From contig NZ_KB904467.1 of NCBI RefSeq assembly GCF_000380105.1, positions 1-35,008 of the forward strand: a stretch of DNA of 35,008 bases, written 5' to 3'. Position 1 is the first letter of the stretch, and each line of letters begins with the position of its first letter. The notes beneath the pieces were generated by a model that was not told the origin of the DNA, ran no database searches, and saw nothing but the letters and a program-made list of their open reading frames with translations. Positions 16,561-25,056 of this stretch are shown here, piece by piece. Position numbers and translations under genes: made by a program. This DNA comes from Streptococcus orisratti DSM 15617. Its GTDB lineage: Bacteria > Bacillota > Bacilli > Lactobacillales > Streptococcaceae.

Positions 16561-18606
16561 GTGATAGTATTTTTGCTGATGCTAATCACTTCAAATATCA
16601 TTAACCATCTCTACAACAAACTTCCCCTTCCTTTTATCCAAATTATTCTAGGAATTCTGGTTGGCATAATGGCTAAAGGGGAAAGTTTAACCTTAAATTC
16701 AGAATTATTTTTGGCTTTGGTTATTGCTCCGCTTAATTTTAGAGAAGGCCAAGAAAGTGATATTACCACCTTTGTCAAATACAAATCCATCGTTGCTTAC
16801 TTGATTTTGCCGACTGTTTTGGTGACCATGTTGACAGTTGGTTATGTGACTGGGAAATTACTGCCAGTTGATGTGCCATTAGCTGCCAGTTTTGCTTTAG
16901 GGGCAGCTCTAGCTCCAACGGATGCGGTTGCCTTTTTATCCATCGCTAAGCGCTTCAAATTTCCGAAACGAGTTGAATCTATTTTAACTGTGGAGGGTTT
17001 GTTAAATGATGCGAGTGGCTTGATTTCCTTTCAGTTTGCAGTAGCAGCCTTGGCCACAGGTACGTTCTCTTTACTGACTGCCAGTTTTAGTCTTTTTGTG
17101 GCTATTATCGGAGGGATTTTAGTTGGTTTATTATTTGCTTTGCTTAACCGAGCCTTGATGTCCTTTCTCGAAAAAATTGATCTTGCTGATGTGATTGGAG
17201 CGCTTCTCTTAGAACTTTCGCTTCCCATTATTTCTTACTTTGTAGCTAGCCTGTTAGGCTTGTCAGGGATTATTGCCGTGGTCATTGCTGGTCTTTCCCA
17301 AGCTAGCCGCTTTAAACGAATTAGGCTTTTTGATGCTGAGCTAGATCGGGTCAGCCAGATTATCTGGGAGACGGTTAGTTTTGTTTTGAATGGCTTTGTC
17401 TTTATCGTTTTTGGGTATGAATTAACGCGTATTGTTGAGCCAGCATTGTCAAATCCACTAGTCAATCATTACAGCCTACTAGCAATTGTCCTAATTGTGA
17501 CGGCTTTGCTGTTTTTAATTCGGTTTGCTATGATTGGATTTTATTATGCCATTCGTTATCGTAGCAGTAAGCGGTCGTATCGGTCATTATTAAGGGAAAT
17601 CTTACTTCTAACTTTTTCTGGTGTCAAAGGTACGGTTTCTATTGCTACCATCTTGTTGTTACCAGAATTTGATAGTTATACTTATAGCTTGATTTTATTC
17701 ACTGTAGGAGCGGTGACTTTGCTTAGTTTTATAGTAGGTGTCTTGATTCTTCCTCAATTTGCTCAAAGTATAGAAAGCAACCATACGGATGATCATTTGA
17801 TTGAAATTGCCATTTTAAATGAAGTGGTTAAAACTTTAGAACAAGATCTCAAAGATACTCAAGATAAGGGACCGCTTTACGCCGCTATTGACAACTATAA
17901 TGGTCGTATAGAACATTTGATTTTGGAGCAAGAGTCAACCTTGGTCAAAAAAGAGTTGGCCTATCTTCGTCTTATGATTCTTGGAATAGAGAGCGATGGT
18001 CTAGAGAAGGCTTACTCAGATGGACAAATTGAACTCTTAGAATACCGACTCTATCAGCGCTATTTGCAAGGAATTGAAAGTCAAATCAATCGAGGTTTTG
18101 TTTCAACCTTTACCTACTTTGTGACCATTAGTATCCGTGTTTTACGGCGTTTGATACGAGAAAGCCTGAGTTTTTGGCCGACAGTCCGTCGCTTTCTTTC
18201 AGGAAAACCCAAGCCAATCAAACTCAGTCAAGCCAACCGTGAGAGATTGACTAACCTTTATTTGAACAACACTGAGTTGGTTTTGGAGGGGTTGCAGGAT
18301 TTGGATGGAGTTTACAATTCAGAACTTATAGGCTTTTTACAGCGTTCTCGTTTTCAAGAGGCACGGATTATTGAATCAGGTGTTTTTGTTGAGAGAGTTA
18401 TTGCTCACATAAAACCTGATAATATTGATGAAATGCTACGAGGTTATTATTTGGAACGTAAGGTCATTGCTGAATATCAACAGCGTGGCGTCATAAGTTC
18501 CCGCTACGCCACTCAATTGCGGAGAAATGTTAATAAGTTAGAAAGTTATTCTTTAAAGGACGACTTTGGCGCTTTACCCTATGATTTTATCGTTCAAAAA
18601 AAATAA
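16561..18606 (+). CDS. CPA1-family Na+/H+ antiporter
   Basis: The 681-residue protein has about 12 transmembrane segments in residues 1-400 and a 280-residue cytoplasmic tail. CPA1 signatures are ALAPTDAVAFLS and EGLLNDASG, containing the acidic residues that bind the ion. It would exchange internal Na+ (or K+) for external H+ in pH and salt control. The start is uncertain. GTG at 16561 has no ribosome binding site at a useful distance, while a strong AGAGGGGGTGA sits at 16526-16536. The frame stays open upstream to 16537 and reads QLIESSIL, like a natural N-terminus, but contains no standard start codon after the in-frame TGA at 16534. Initiation at ATC (16543) or an indel are possibilities. 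Confidence 0.88.
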   Translation: MIVFLLMLITSNIINHLYNKLPLPFIQIILGILVGIMAKGESLTLNSELFLALVIAPLNFREGQESDITTFVKYKSIVAYLILPTVLVTMLTVGYVTGKLLPVDVPLAASFALGAALAPTDAVAFLSIAKRFKFPKRVESILTVEGLLNDASGLISFQFAVAALATGTFSLLTASFSLFVAIIGGILVGLLFALLNRALMSFLEKIDLADVIGALLLELSLPIISYFVASLLGLSGIIAVVIAGLSQASRFKRIRLFDAELDRVSQIIWETVSFVLNGFVFIVFGYELTRIVEPALSNPLVNHYSLLAIVLIVTALLFLIRFAMIGFYYAIRYRSSKRSYRSLLREILLLTFSGVKGTVSIATILLLPEFDSYTYSLILFTVGAVTLLSFIVGVLILPQFAQSIESNHTDDHLIEIAILNEVVKTLEQDLKDTQDKGPLYAAIDNYNGRIEHLILEQESTLVKKELAYLRLMILGIESDGLEKAYSDGQIELLEYRLYQRYLQGIESQINRGFVSTFTYFVTISIRVLRRLIRESLSFWPTVRRFLSGKPKPIKLSQANRERLTNLYLNNTELVLEGLQDLDGVYNSELIGFLQRSRFQEARIIESGVFVERVIAHIKPDNIDEMLRGYYLERKVIAEYQQRGVISSRYATQLRRNVNKLESYSLKDDFGALPYDFIVQKK

Positions 18607-18698
18607 TACTCTTTGAAAAACAAACGTTGACATTGTTGATTTGATAAAGATCAGTCTTATTACTACATTAGTGTCAAAGTTTGATTTTTCATTGAGTA
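18607..18698 (+). repeat. BOX-like element, second copy
   Basis: The 92-bp unit runs from TACTCTTTGAAAAACAAACG to TTGATTTTTCATTGAGTA, matching the end sequences of the element at 12591 in the opposite orientation. It sits directly after the antiporter stop codon, between convergent genes. The interior is diverged. Confidence 0.65.
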
Positions 18699-18742
18699 TT
18701 GTCCAGAAGAGTCCGTCGCTTTTGGCTTTTTTTATGAGTAAC

Positions 18743-19525
18743 CTATAGCTCAGGTTTAATAAAGAAGCGGTCATTATCAATGGGAATGATGGAAACCTGA
18801 TTGTCAAAGAAGTCAGCCAAGGTTTTTTCAGTGATAATATCTTTTTTAGGCCCTTGGGCAACGATTTCTCCTTTTTTGAGGAGAATAATGTGTTCCATTT
18901 TTGCACTGATTTCCTCAGCATGGTGGGTAACGTAGAGTACTGTGGGGGCAGTTGGCAAGTCTGTAATGCGATCAATTTGCTTAAGTAATTTTTCGCGGGC
19001 AAATAGGTCAAGACCAACCGTAGCCTCATCTAAAATCAAAATTTCAGGTTCTTCCATGAGGCTACGAGCAATCAGAACTAGCTGTTTTTCTCCTTGGGAC
19101 AATTCATAGAGGCGACGTCCTAGCAAGTGTCCTCCATCTAGAGATAGTAGCATATGACGTGCTTCGTTTAGCTCTCTATCCCCATATTGCTTATATAGAA
19201 TGCTAGACTTGTATTTTCCAGTCAAGACAACCTGTTCGGCGCGCAATTGTAGTGAAAGTCTGTCGGTAATGAAACCTGAAACAATACCAATTTTTTTGCG
19301 AATCTCGGTAATATCTGTTTTTCCAAAGGATTGACCGAGAACAGAAATTTTACCTGAGGTTGGGAAAAATTCTGCCATGATAAGTTTCAAGAGTGTCGTT
19401 TTGCCAGAACCGTTCAAACCAAGGATGGCCCAAGTCTGCCCTTTTTCTACCTGCCAATTAATATTTTTTAGTAAGTCTTTGCCATGCTTACGTAAACTGA
19501 CATTTGTCATTGAAATAACTGTCAT
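18743..19525 (-). CDS. ABC transporter ATP-binding protein (single ATPase domain, YlmA/ModF-like)
   Basis: The 260-residue protein has one nucleotide-binding domain: Walker A GLNGSGKTT (36-44), the signature LSQGEKQLVLIARSL, Walker B EILILDEAT and the switch HHAEE. No permease or substrate-binding gene is adjacent, which is usual for the YlmA-type ATPases. Its transport partner, if any, is unknown, and a role outside transport is possible. The start may be Met1 or Met6 (MTNVSL); neither has a strong ribosome binding site. The 5' flank holds a repeat element (19548-19643). Confidence 0.82.
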   Translation of the reverse strand: MTVISMTNVSLRKHGKDLLKNINWQVEKGQTWAILGLNGSGKTTLLKLIMAEFFPTSGKISVLGQSFGKTDITEIRKKIGIVSGFITDRLSLQLRAEQVVLTGKYKSSILYKQYGDRELNEARHMLLSLDGGHLLGRRLYELSQGEKQLVLIARSLMEEPEILILDEATVGLDLFAREKLLKQIDRITDLPTAPTVLYVTHHAEEISAKMEHIILLKKGEIVAQGPKKDIITEKTLADFFDNQVSIIPIDNDRFFIKPEL

Positions 19526-19547
19526 TCTTTCATAGCCTTTCTGTTTT

Positions 19548-19643
19548 TATAGTCTCTTAGTTTATCTTTTATGACTACTTTACCGTATTCTAGTAAAATC
19601 TGTAGCTTGCCACCTTATATTGAGAGTAATCTAAAAGGCTATA
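19548..19643 (+). repeat. Unclassified MITE-like repeat, short copy
   Basis: The 96-bp unit starts TATAGTC and ends GGCTATA, sharing TTAGTTTATCTTTTAT, CTGTAGCT and CTAAAAG with the 139-bp copy at 12829. About 40 bases of the interior, including the hairpin, are missing. It lies between two divergent genes. Confidence 0.55.
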
Positions 19644-19757
19644 TCATGATATTAGTATATCATATTTAAAATATCTAGAGTTTTTTTACATTAAATAAGC
19701 CTAAGAGTTATTTGTAGGGTGTAGGAAATAAATAATTGACGAAACAAGGGGAAAATG

Positions 19758-19766
19758 TGCTATAAT
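19758..19766 (+). promoter_or_regulatory. Extended -10 promoter of the CorC-family gene
   Basis: TGTGCTATAAT places TATAAT at 19761-19766. The leader is about 25 bases and includes AGGAG at 19784-19788. Confidence 0.6.
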
Positions 19767-19798
19767 AATGATATTATATTTCTAGGAGTACTCTCATA

Positions 19799-21133
19799 AT
19801 GGAAGACCCGAGCAGTCAGAATTTACTGTTACAATTTTTATTATTGCTTATTTTAACTCTTTTAAACGCATTTTTTTCTGCCTCTGAGATGGCACTGGTA
19901 TCTCTTAATAGGTCTCGTGTAGAACAAAAAGCAGAAGAAGGAGAAAAAAAGTTTATCCGTCTGTTGGCGGTTTTAGAAAATCCCAACAATTTTTTATCCA
20001 CTATTCAAGTTGGTATCACTTTCATCAGTCTCTTGCAAGGAGCTAGCTTATCTGCTTCTCTCGGAAAGGTTATTGCCAGTTGGTTTGGTAATTTGGCTTG
20101 GGCGCAAACAGCAGGATCTGTTATTTCTCTGATTTTCTTAACCTACATTTCAATCGTTTTGGGGGAACTTTACCCTAAGCGCATAGCCATGAATTTAAAA
20201 GAAAATCTGGCTGTTTTTTCTGCCCCAGTTATCATTTTTCTTGGAAAGATTGTCAGCCCTTTTGTTTGGCTTCTGTCAGCATCAACAAATCTTCTTTCTC
20301 GCATTACCCCAATGCAGTTTGATGATGCTGATGAAAAAATGACGCGTGATGAGATTGAATACATGTTGACCAACAGCGAAGAAACGTTGGACGCTGAAGA
20401 AATTGAGATGCTTCAGGGGATTTTCTCATTGGATGAAATGCTTGCGCGTGAGGTGATGGTTCCGCGAACAGATGCTTTCATGATTGACATCAATGATGAT
20501 ATTCATGAGAATATTGAAGGGATTCTTAAGCAGAACTTTTCTCGAATTCCTGTCTATGACGACGATAAGGACAAGATTATCGGTGTTCTTCACACCAAAC
20601 GACTTTTGGAAGCAGGATTTCGGAATGGTTTTGACAATATCATTTTGACAAAAATTTTGCAGGAGCCACTCTTTGTTCCAGAAACGATTTTTGTGGATGA
20701 TTTACTACTTCAGCTTCGTAATACTCAAAATCAGATGGCTATTTTGCTGGATGAATACGGAGGTGTTGCTGGTCTGGTCACTTTGGAAGATTTGCTTGAA
20801 GAAATTGTTGGAGAAATTGACGATGAGACCGACAAAGCCGAACAATTTGTTCGTGAAATTGCAGAGCACACGTACATCGTTTTGGGGACCATGACCTTAA
20901 ACGAGTTTAACGATTATTTTGATACGGAACTTGAGAGTGACGATGTAGATACCATAGCTGGTTTCTACCTTACTGGTGTTGGCGCGATTCCAAGTCAAGA
21001 AAATAAGGAAAGTTTTACTGTTGATAGCAAAGATAAACAGATTGAAATCATCAACGATAAAGTCAAGGATGGTCGTGTTACAAAGTTAAAAGTAATCTTT
21101 TCTGATATAGAACAGAGTATTGAGGAAGACTAA
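19799..21133 (+). CDS. CNNM/CorC (HlyC)-family transporter with CBS pair
   Basis: The 444-residue protein has an N-terminal CNNM (DUF21) membrane domain with about four segments (residues 1-190, including NAFFSASEMALVSLNRSRV). A pair of CBS domains follows (about 210-340, MVPRTDAFMIDI and DEYGGVAGLVTLEDLLEEIVGEI) and a C-terminal CorC_HlyC domain (about 355-435). Relatives export Mg2+ or Co2+ and related ions; the old name haemolysin is misleading. AGGAG lies ten bases before the ATG. It is a single-gene unit ending at a terminator that overlaps the stop codon. Confidence 0.9.
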   Translation: MEDPSSQNLLLQFLLLLILTLLNAFFSASEMALVSLNRSRVEQKAEEGEKKFIRLLAVLENPNNFLSTIQVGITFISLLQGASLSASLGKVIASWFGNLAWAQTAGSVISLIFLTYISIVLGELYPKRIAMNLKENLAVFSAPVIIFLGKIVSPFVWLLSASTNLLSRITPMQFDDADEKMTRDEIEYMLTNSEETLDAEEIEMLQGIFSLDEMLAREVMVPRTDAFMIDINDDIHENIEGILKQNFSRIPVYDDDKDKIIGVLHTKRLLEAGFRNGFDNIILTKILQEPLFVPETIFVDDLLLQLRNTQNQMAILLDEYGGVAGLVTLEDLLEEIVGEIDDETDKAEQFVREIAEHTYIVLGTMTLNEFNDYFDTELESDDVDTIAGFYLTGVGAIPSQENKESFTVDSKDKQIEIINDKVKDGRVTKLKVIFSDIEQSIEED

Positions 21134-21153
21134 GCAAAACTTAGTCTTTTTTC
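21126..21153 (+). terminator. Terminator of the CorC-family gene
   Basis: AAGACTAAG (21126-21134) pairs perfectly with CTTAGTCTT (21140-21148) around CAAAA, followed by a T-run. The stop codon is part of the left arm. Confidence 0.9.
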
Positions 21154-21162
21154 TTTGGAAAA

Positions 21163-21171
21163 TGGTATAAT
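21163..21171 (+). promoter_or_regulatory. Extended -10 promoter of pflA
   Basis: TGGTATAAT places TATAAT at 21166-21171, giving a leader of about 35 bases that holds GGGAGAGGTGA before the ATG. Confidence 0.55.
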
Positions 21172-21212
21172 GTAAGCAAGAAAAACGGTTACAATTTGGG
21201 AGAGGTGAACAG

Positions 21213-22001
21213 ATGGCAGAGATTGATTATAAAAAAGTGACAGGATTAGTTCATTCAACAGAAAGTTTTGGCTCTGTTGATGGACCAGGTATTCGTTTTG
21301 TGGTCTTTATGCAAGGCTGCAAGATGCGTTGTCAATATTGCCACAACCCCGATACTTGGGCAATGGAAAGTAATGAAGCGACAGAGAGAACGGTAGAGGA
21401 TGTCTTAAATGAAGCCCTTCGTTATAAGCATTATTGGGGCAAAAATGGTGGCATTACGGTTTCTGGTGGAGAAGCTATGTTACAGATTGAATTTGTCACT
21501 GCTTTGTTTACAGAAGCTAAAAAACTTGGTATTCATTGTACACTTGATACCTGTGGTTTTGCCTACCGCCCTACTCCTGAATATCATGAAATTGTCGATA
21601 AATTATTGGCTGTGACAGACTTGGTTTTGCTTGATATAAAAGAAATTAATCCAGCGCAACACCTTGTTGTGACGCGTCAGCCAAATAAGAATATTTTACT
21701 TTTCGCTCAATATCTATCTGATAAGGGAATTCCAGTTTGGATTCGTCATGTCTTAGTCCCAGGGCTGACTGATATTGATGAGGATTTGATTGAGCTTGGT
21801 AAATTTGTAGCAACTCTTAAAAATGTTGATAAGTTTGAGATTTTGCCATACCACACACTTGGCGAGTTTAAATGGCGTGAATTGGGAATTCCATATACCC
21901 TTGAAGGTGTTAAGCCACCAACTAAGGCACGTGTTCAAAATGCCAAAGACTTGATGCATACCGAAAGTTATACTAAGTACATGGAACGTATTCATGGTTG
22001 A
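21213..22001 (+). CDS. pflA: Pyruvate formate-lyase-activating enzyme
   Basis: PflA is the radical SAM enzyme that puts the glycyl radical on pyruvate formate-lyase, enabling anaerobic mixed-acid fermentation. The 262-residue protein has the cluster-binding motif C36-x3-C40-x2-C43 (GCKMRCQYC), the N-terminal HSTESFGSVDGPGIRF typical of PflA, and GGEAML and TCGFAYR further on. GGGAGAGG precedes the ATG. It is single-gene with its own promoter and terminator; pfl itself is not in the window. Confidence 0.96.
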   Translation: MAEIDYKKVTGLVHSTESFGSVDGPGIRFVVFMQGCKMRCQYCHNPDTWAMESNEATERTVEDVLNEALRYKHYWGKNGGITVSGGEAMLQIEFVTALFTEAKKLGIHCTLDTCGFAYRPTPEYHEIVDKLLAVTDLVLLDIKEINPAQHLVVTRQPNKNILLFAQYLSDKGIPVWIRHVLVPGLTDIDEDLIELGKFVATLKNVDKFEILPYHTLGEFKWRELGIPYTLEGVKPPTKARVQNAKDLMHTESYTKYMERIHG

Positions 22002-22074
22002 TGCTTGGGAAATGGTAGTTAGTTGTCTACAGAGCGGATGTAGTTTTAAGCTCTGCTATTATCATAAGAAATAA

Positions 22075-22104
22075 ACATCTTGAGCTTGAACTCAAGATGT
22101 TTTT
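22075..22104 (+). terminator. Terminator of pflA
   Basis: ACATCTTGAG (22075-22084) pairs perfectly with CTCAAGATGT (22091-22100), followed by TTTT. Confidence 0.93.
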
Positions 22105-22173
22105 GTTAAATCATTTTGCTATCTTTCTTAAATTTTGCTAAAATAGAATAAATACAATGATGAGGTAATAAAC

Positions 22174-23109
22174 ATGTCTAAAATTTTAGTTTTTGGTCAC
22201 CAAAATCCAGACTCTGATGCTATTGGGTCATCTCTTGCTTTTGCTTACTTAGCCAAAGAAGCTTATGGCTTAGATACTGAAGCTGTTGCTTTAGGAATTC
22301 CTAACGAAGAAACAGCTTTTGTCCTTGATTACTTTGGTGTAAAAGCACCTCGCGTAGTTGAATCAGCTAAGGCTGAGGGTGTAGATACAGTCATCTTGAC
22401 TGACCACAATGAATTCCAACAATCTATCTCTGACATCAAAGATGTGACAGTTTATGGTGTGGTTGACCATCATCGCGTGGCAAACTTTGAAACAGCAAGT
22501 CCACTTTTTATGCGTTTGGAGCCTGTAGGTTCAGCCAGCTCAATTGTTTACCGTATGTTTAAAGAAAACAATGTTGCTGTACCAAAAGAATTGGCAGGTC
22601 TGATGTTGTCAGGTTTGATCTCAGATACCCTTCTTTTGAAATCACCAACCACTCACGTCACTGACCCACAAGTCGCAGCAGAGTTAGCTGAAATTGCAGG
22701 AGTTAACCTTGAAGAATATGGCTTGGCTATGCTTAAGGCTGGGACTAACTTGGCTAGCAAGTCTGCTGAAGAATTGATTGACATTGATGCTAAAACATTT
22801 GAACTTAATGGTAATAATGTCCGTGTTGCGCAAGTTAATACTGTTGACATTGCGGAAGTTCTTGAACGTCAAGGTGACATTGAAGCAGCAATTACAGCAG
22901 CATCAAAAGCAAATGGCTATTCAGATTTTGTTTTGATGATTACGGATATCATTAACTCAAATTCAGAAATTCTTGCTTTGGGGGCTAATACTGATAAAGT
23001 TGAAGCTGCATTCAACTTCACTCTTGAAAATAATCATGCTTTCTTAGCAGGTGCAGTATCTCGTAAGAAACAAGTCGTGCCACAACTAACAGAAAGCTTT
23101 AATGCCTAA
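22174..23109 (+). CDS. ppaC: Manganese-dependent inorganic pyrophosphatase (DHH family)
   Basis: This cytoplasmic family II enzyme splits pyrophosphate to phosphate, pulling biosynthetic reactions forward. The 311-residue protein carries the metal ligands H9, D13 and D15 ([11 protein letters not shown]), the DHH motif in [10 protein letters not shown], and the C-terminal DHHA2 motif ending in [10 protein letters not shown]. Length is standard. GAGGTAA lies before the ATG and a TTCG-loop terminator follows, so it is monocistronic. Confidence 0.97.
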   Translation: MSKILVFGHQNPDSDAIGSSLAFAYLAKEAYGLDTEAVALGIPNEETAFVLDYFGVKAPRVVESAKAEGVDTVILTDHNEFQQSISDIKDVTVYGVVDHHRVANFETASPLFMRLEPVGSASSIVYRMFKENNVAVPKELAGLMLSGLISDTLLLKSPTTHVTDPQVAAELAEIAGVNLEEYGLAMLKAGTNLASKSAEELIDIDAKTFELNGNNVRVAQVNTVDIAEVLERQGDIEAAITAASKANGYSDFVLMITDIINSNSEILALGANTDKVEAAFNFTLENNHAFLAGAVSRKKQVVPQLTESFNA

Positions 23110-23116
23110 GAATAGT

Positions 23117-23142
23117 AAAAAGACGGTTCGCCGTCTTTTTTT
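23117..23142 (+). terminator. Terminator of ppaC
   Basis: An A-run and GACGG (23122-23126) pair with CCGTC (23131-23135) and a T-run around a TTCG tetraloop. Confidence 0.93.
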
Positions 23143-23217
23143 GTAGATTCTGACGAGAATGAAAATGATGTTATTTGCGCCCTATTAATTTTAAGAAAAA
23201 TCTTCTATCTCATTTTA

Positions 23218-23226
23218 TGTTACAAT
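23218..23226 (+). promoter_or_regulatory. Extended -10 promoter of the YiiX-like gene, predicted leaderless
   Basis: TATGTTACAAT places TACAAT at 23221-23226, six bases before the ATG at 23233, with no Shine-Dalgarno sequence between. Confidence 0.55.
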
Positions 23227-23232
23227 AGAAGT

Positions 23233-23757
23233 ATGAAACTTCAAGACTTAGCAAGCGGGGATCTGCTCTTTACCGCTGATCGATCAGATATGGGACAGGC
23301 TATTCAGAATACGACAGGGGCTTACAGCCATGTTGCTATTTATCTGGATGGGATGATTTACGAGGCTACAAAAGAGAATGGTGTTTCTAAGCAAGATTTA
23401 GAGAACTTTCTTGCAAGGGAAAATCAGAGAATATGTGTTTATCGTTATGAGAAAATGGATTGTTTAGCTGTTTTAAAGGTTGCAGAGAAGCATCTGGGAA
23501 AGCCCTACAATCACAGTTTCTATCCGAATGAAGGTGCTTTTTATTGCTCTCAATATATTGCTGAGATATTACCTATTTTTGAGACCATCCCCATGTCATT
23601 TGGAGATGACAAGCAGCTTATTTCTGATTTTTGGCAGCATTATTTTGAGAAGTTACAGCTGCCAGTGCCTGTCGGTCAGCCAAAGACCAATCCCAATCAA
23701 CTTGCCAAGTCCAAAGACTTAACCTACATAGGAGAACTAGATGATCATTACCTATAA
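23233..23757 (+). CDS. YiiX/YebB-like permuted NlpC/P60 hydrolase
   Basis: The 174-residue protein has the hallmarks of the permuted papain-like NlpC/P60 group: SGDLLF near the start, the catalytic His33 in YSHVAIY and the catalytic Cys105 in FYCSQYI. Relatives cleave amide or thioester bonds, often in peptidoglycan or lipids. No signal peptide is present, so a cytoplasmic role is likely. It starts a three-gene unit and overlaps the next gene by 17 bases. No ribosome binding site is seen. Substrate unknown. Confidence 0.8.
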   Translation: MKLQDLASGDLLFTADRSDMGQAIQNTTGAYSHVAIYLDGMIYEATKENGVSKQDLENFLARENQRICVYRYEKMDCLAVLKVAEKHLGKPYNHSFYPNEGAFYCSQYIAEILPIFETIPMSFGDDKQLISDFWQHYFEKLQLPVPVGQPKTNPNQLAKSKDLTYIGELDDHYL

Positions 23758-24400
23758 CCCTGACAAACTAACGCGCCAGTCTTTTTTTCAAGAGCTTATT
23801 AATTATTTACCAATGCACGATGAAGTCACTTTGCGCCAGATAAAGCGCGACTTTCCAGAAATTCCAAAACTGGACCGTGCCATTGAAGACTATGTGCAGG
23901 CAGGTTATGTTGCTCGTCAGGATAAGCGCTATACCTTGACTTTGCCCCTTTTGGAAAAGGCAGAGCAGGTCAGTTTAGATGACATGGTTTTTGTAGATAC
24001 ACATTCCCCTGCTTATGATAATCTCTTGGCATTGACTTTTTATACCCAACTGGCTAATGTAACAAACCAAGTTATTCTAGAAGAGAAGACAGATTTTGCC
24101 AGAAGTCAATTGACCATGTCGAACTATTTCCACAAATTGCGGACAGCTTTGCCTTTGTCTCCAGACCAAGAAAAACTCTATGCCATCTTGGGGGATGTTA
24201 ATCAGGAATATGCTCTAAAATATATGACCGCTTTTCTTTTAAAATTTGAGCGAAAGGCCGTGGTCAAGCAGAAGCGTCCTGATATTTTTGTGCAAGCCTT
24301 AGTACTTTTAGGTTATTTAGAGCAAATAGACGAGCAGAGTTATGGTTTGAAGATAGCTTTTGATAGAGAGAAATTGATTTTCAGTAATGATTTATTTTAA
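23741..24400 (+). CDS. DUF1803-like protein of unknown function
   Basis: The 219-residue soluble protein overlaps the YiiX-like gene by 17 bases and is preceded by AGGAG, so the two are translationally coupled. The first 70 residues look like a winged-helix fold (VTLRQIKRDFPEIPKLDRAIEDYVQAGYVARQDKRYTLT): helix, helix, then a strand pair. The rest is mainly helical. I believe it belongs to the streptococcal DUF1803 group, but that name is from memory. No catalytic motif is seen. DNA binding or partner binding by the winged helix is a possibility only. Confidence 0.7.
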   Translation: MIITYNPDKLTRQSFFQELINYLPMHDEVTLRQIKRDFPEIPKLDRAIEDYVQAGYVARQDKRYTLTLPLLEKAEQVSLDDMVFVDTHSPAYDNLLALTFYTQLANVTNQVILEEKTDFARSQLTMSNYFHKLRTALPLSPDQEKLYAILGDVNQEYALKYMTAFLLKFERKAVVKQKRPDIFVQALVLLGYLEQIDEQSYGLKIAFDREKLIFSNDLF

Positions 24401-24419
24401 GTTAAGCGAGGCGTTTGAT

Positions 24420-24929
24420 ATGATAGAAAGATTAGATTTTAGTTGTCCGACCATTTCTGAAGGTGGAGAATTTCCGCTTGAACATACAGGAAAAGGGGAG
24501 GATCGTTCACCTGAATTTTACATCAAGAATCTTTCTCCTCAAGCCCAAACACTTGCTATTACTTTGGAAGATTTGACCCATCCTCTTAAAAAGGAATTTA
24601 CCCATTGGCTTATCTGGAATCTTCCGGCTTCCAGTCACATTAAGGATGATTTGCCTCAGGGTTTTGAATTAGCAGACCCGCAAGGAGCTAGACAGGGGAT
24701 AGCCTATGGCTGGTATCGTTATGCTGGTCCAAAGCCACCTTTAGGTCAAAATCATAAGTATCGTTTTACGATTTACAGTTTAGACTGTTCCCTGAGTTTG
24801 AATCGCTGGACGCGCAAAAGTAGTCTTTTAAGAGCTATGCAGGGGCATATCCTGCAAAAGGGTCAACTAACGGCTTCTTTTGGGAACAAAAAAATCTGGG
24901 ATCAAAATCCCAGACCGGTTATTGTATGA
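24420..24929 (+). CDS. PEBP / YbhB-YbcL family (Raf kinase inhibitor-like) protein
   Basis: The ATG at 24420 is preferred to one at 24387, since GCGAGGCG lies seven bases before it and the shorter protein starts like the family (MIERLDFSCP). The 169-residue protein has the conserved HWLIWNLPA (62-70) and YRYAGPKPPLGQNHKYRFTIY, which form the phosphate-binding pocket in this fold. Bacterial members have no agreed function. It is the third gene of the unit and is followed by a terminator. Confidence 0.85.
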   Translation: MIERLDFSCPTISEGGEFPLEHTGKGEDRSPEFYIKNLSPQAQTLAITLEDLTHPLKKEFTHWLIWNLPASSHIKDDLPQGFELADPQGARQGIAYGWYRYAGPKPPLGQNHKYRFTIYSLDCSLSLNRWTRKSSLLRAMQGHILQKGQLTASFGNKKIWDQNPRPVIV

Positions 24930-24932
24930 TTA

Positions 24933-24960
24933 GGTTGGGATTTACTCCCAGCCACTTTTT
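24933..24960 (+). terminator. Terminator of the YiiX-DUF1803-PEBP unit
   Basis: GGTTGGGA (24933-24940) pairs with TCCCAGCC (24946-24953), with one G-T pair, then CACTTTTTG. Confidence 0.85.
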
Positions 24961-24961
24961 G

Positions 24962-25056
24962 TATTCTTAGCAAATCAAACTCAGACATCGTTACTTTTAT
25001 TTGATGAAGATAGTTTTATCTACATCACTTAGTCGAATTTTGATTTTCATTGGGCA
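24962..25056 (+). repeat. Degenerate BOX-like element, third copy
   Basis: The unit runs from TATTCTTAGCAAATCAAAC to TTTTGATTTTCATTGGGCA. Both ends are recognisable but carry several changes from the copies at 12591 and 18607. It ends exactly at the fhuG stop codon, between convergent transcription units. Confidence 0.5.
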
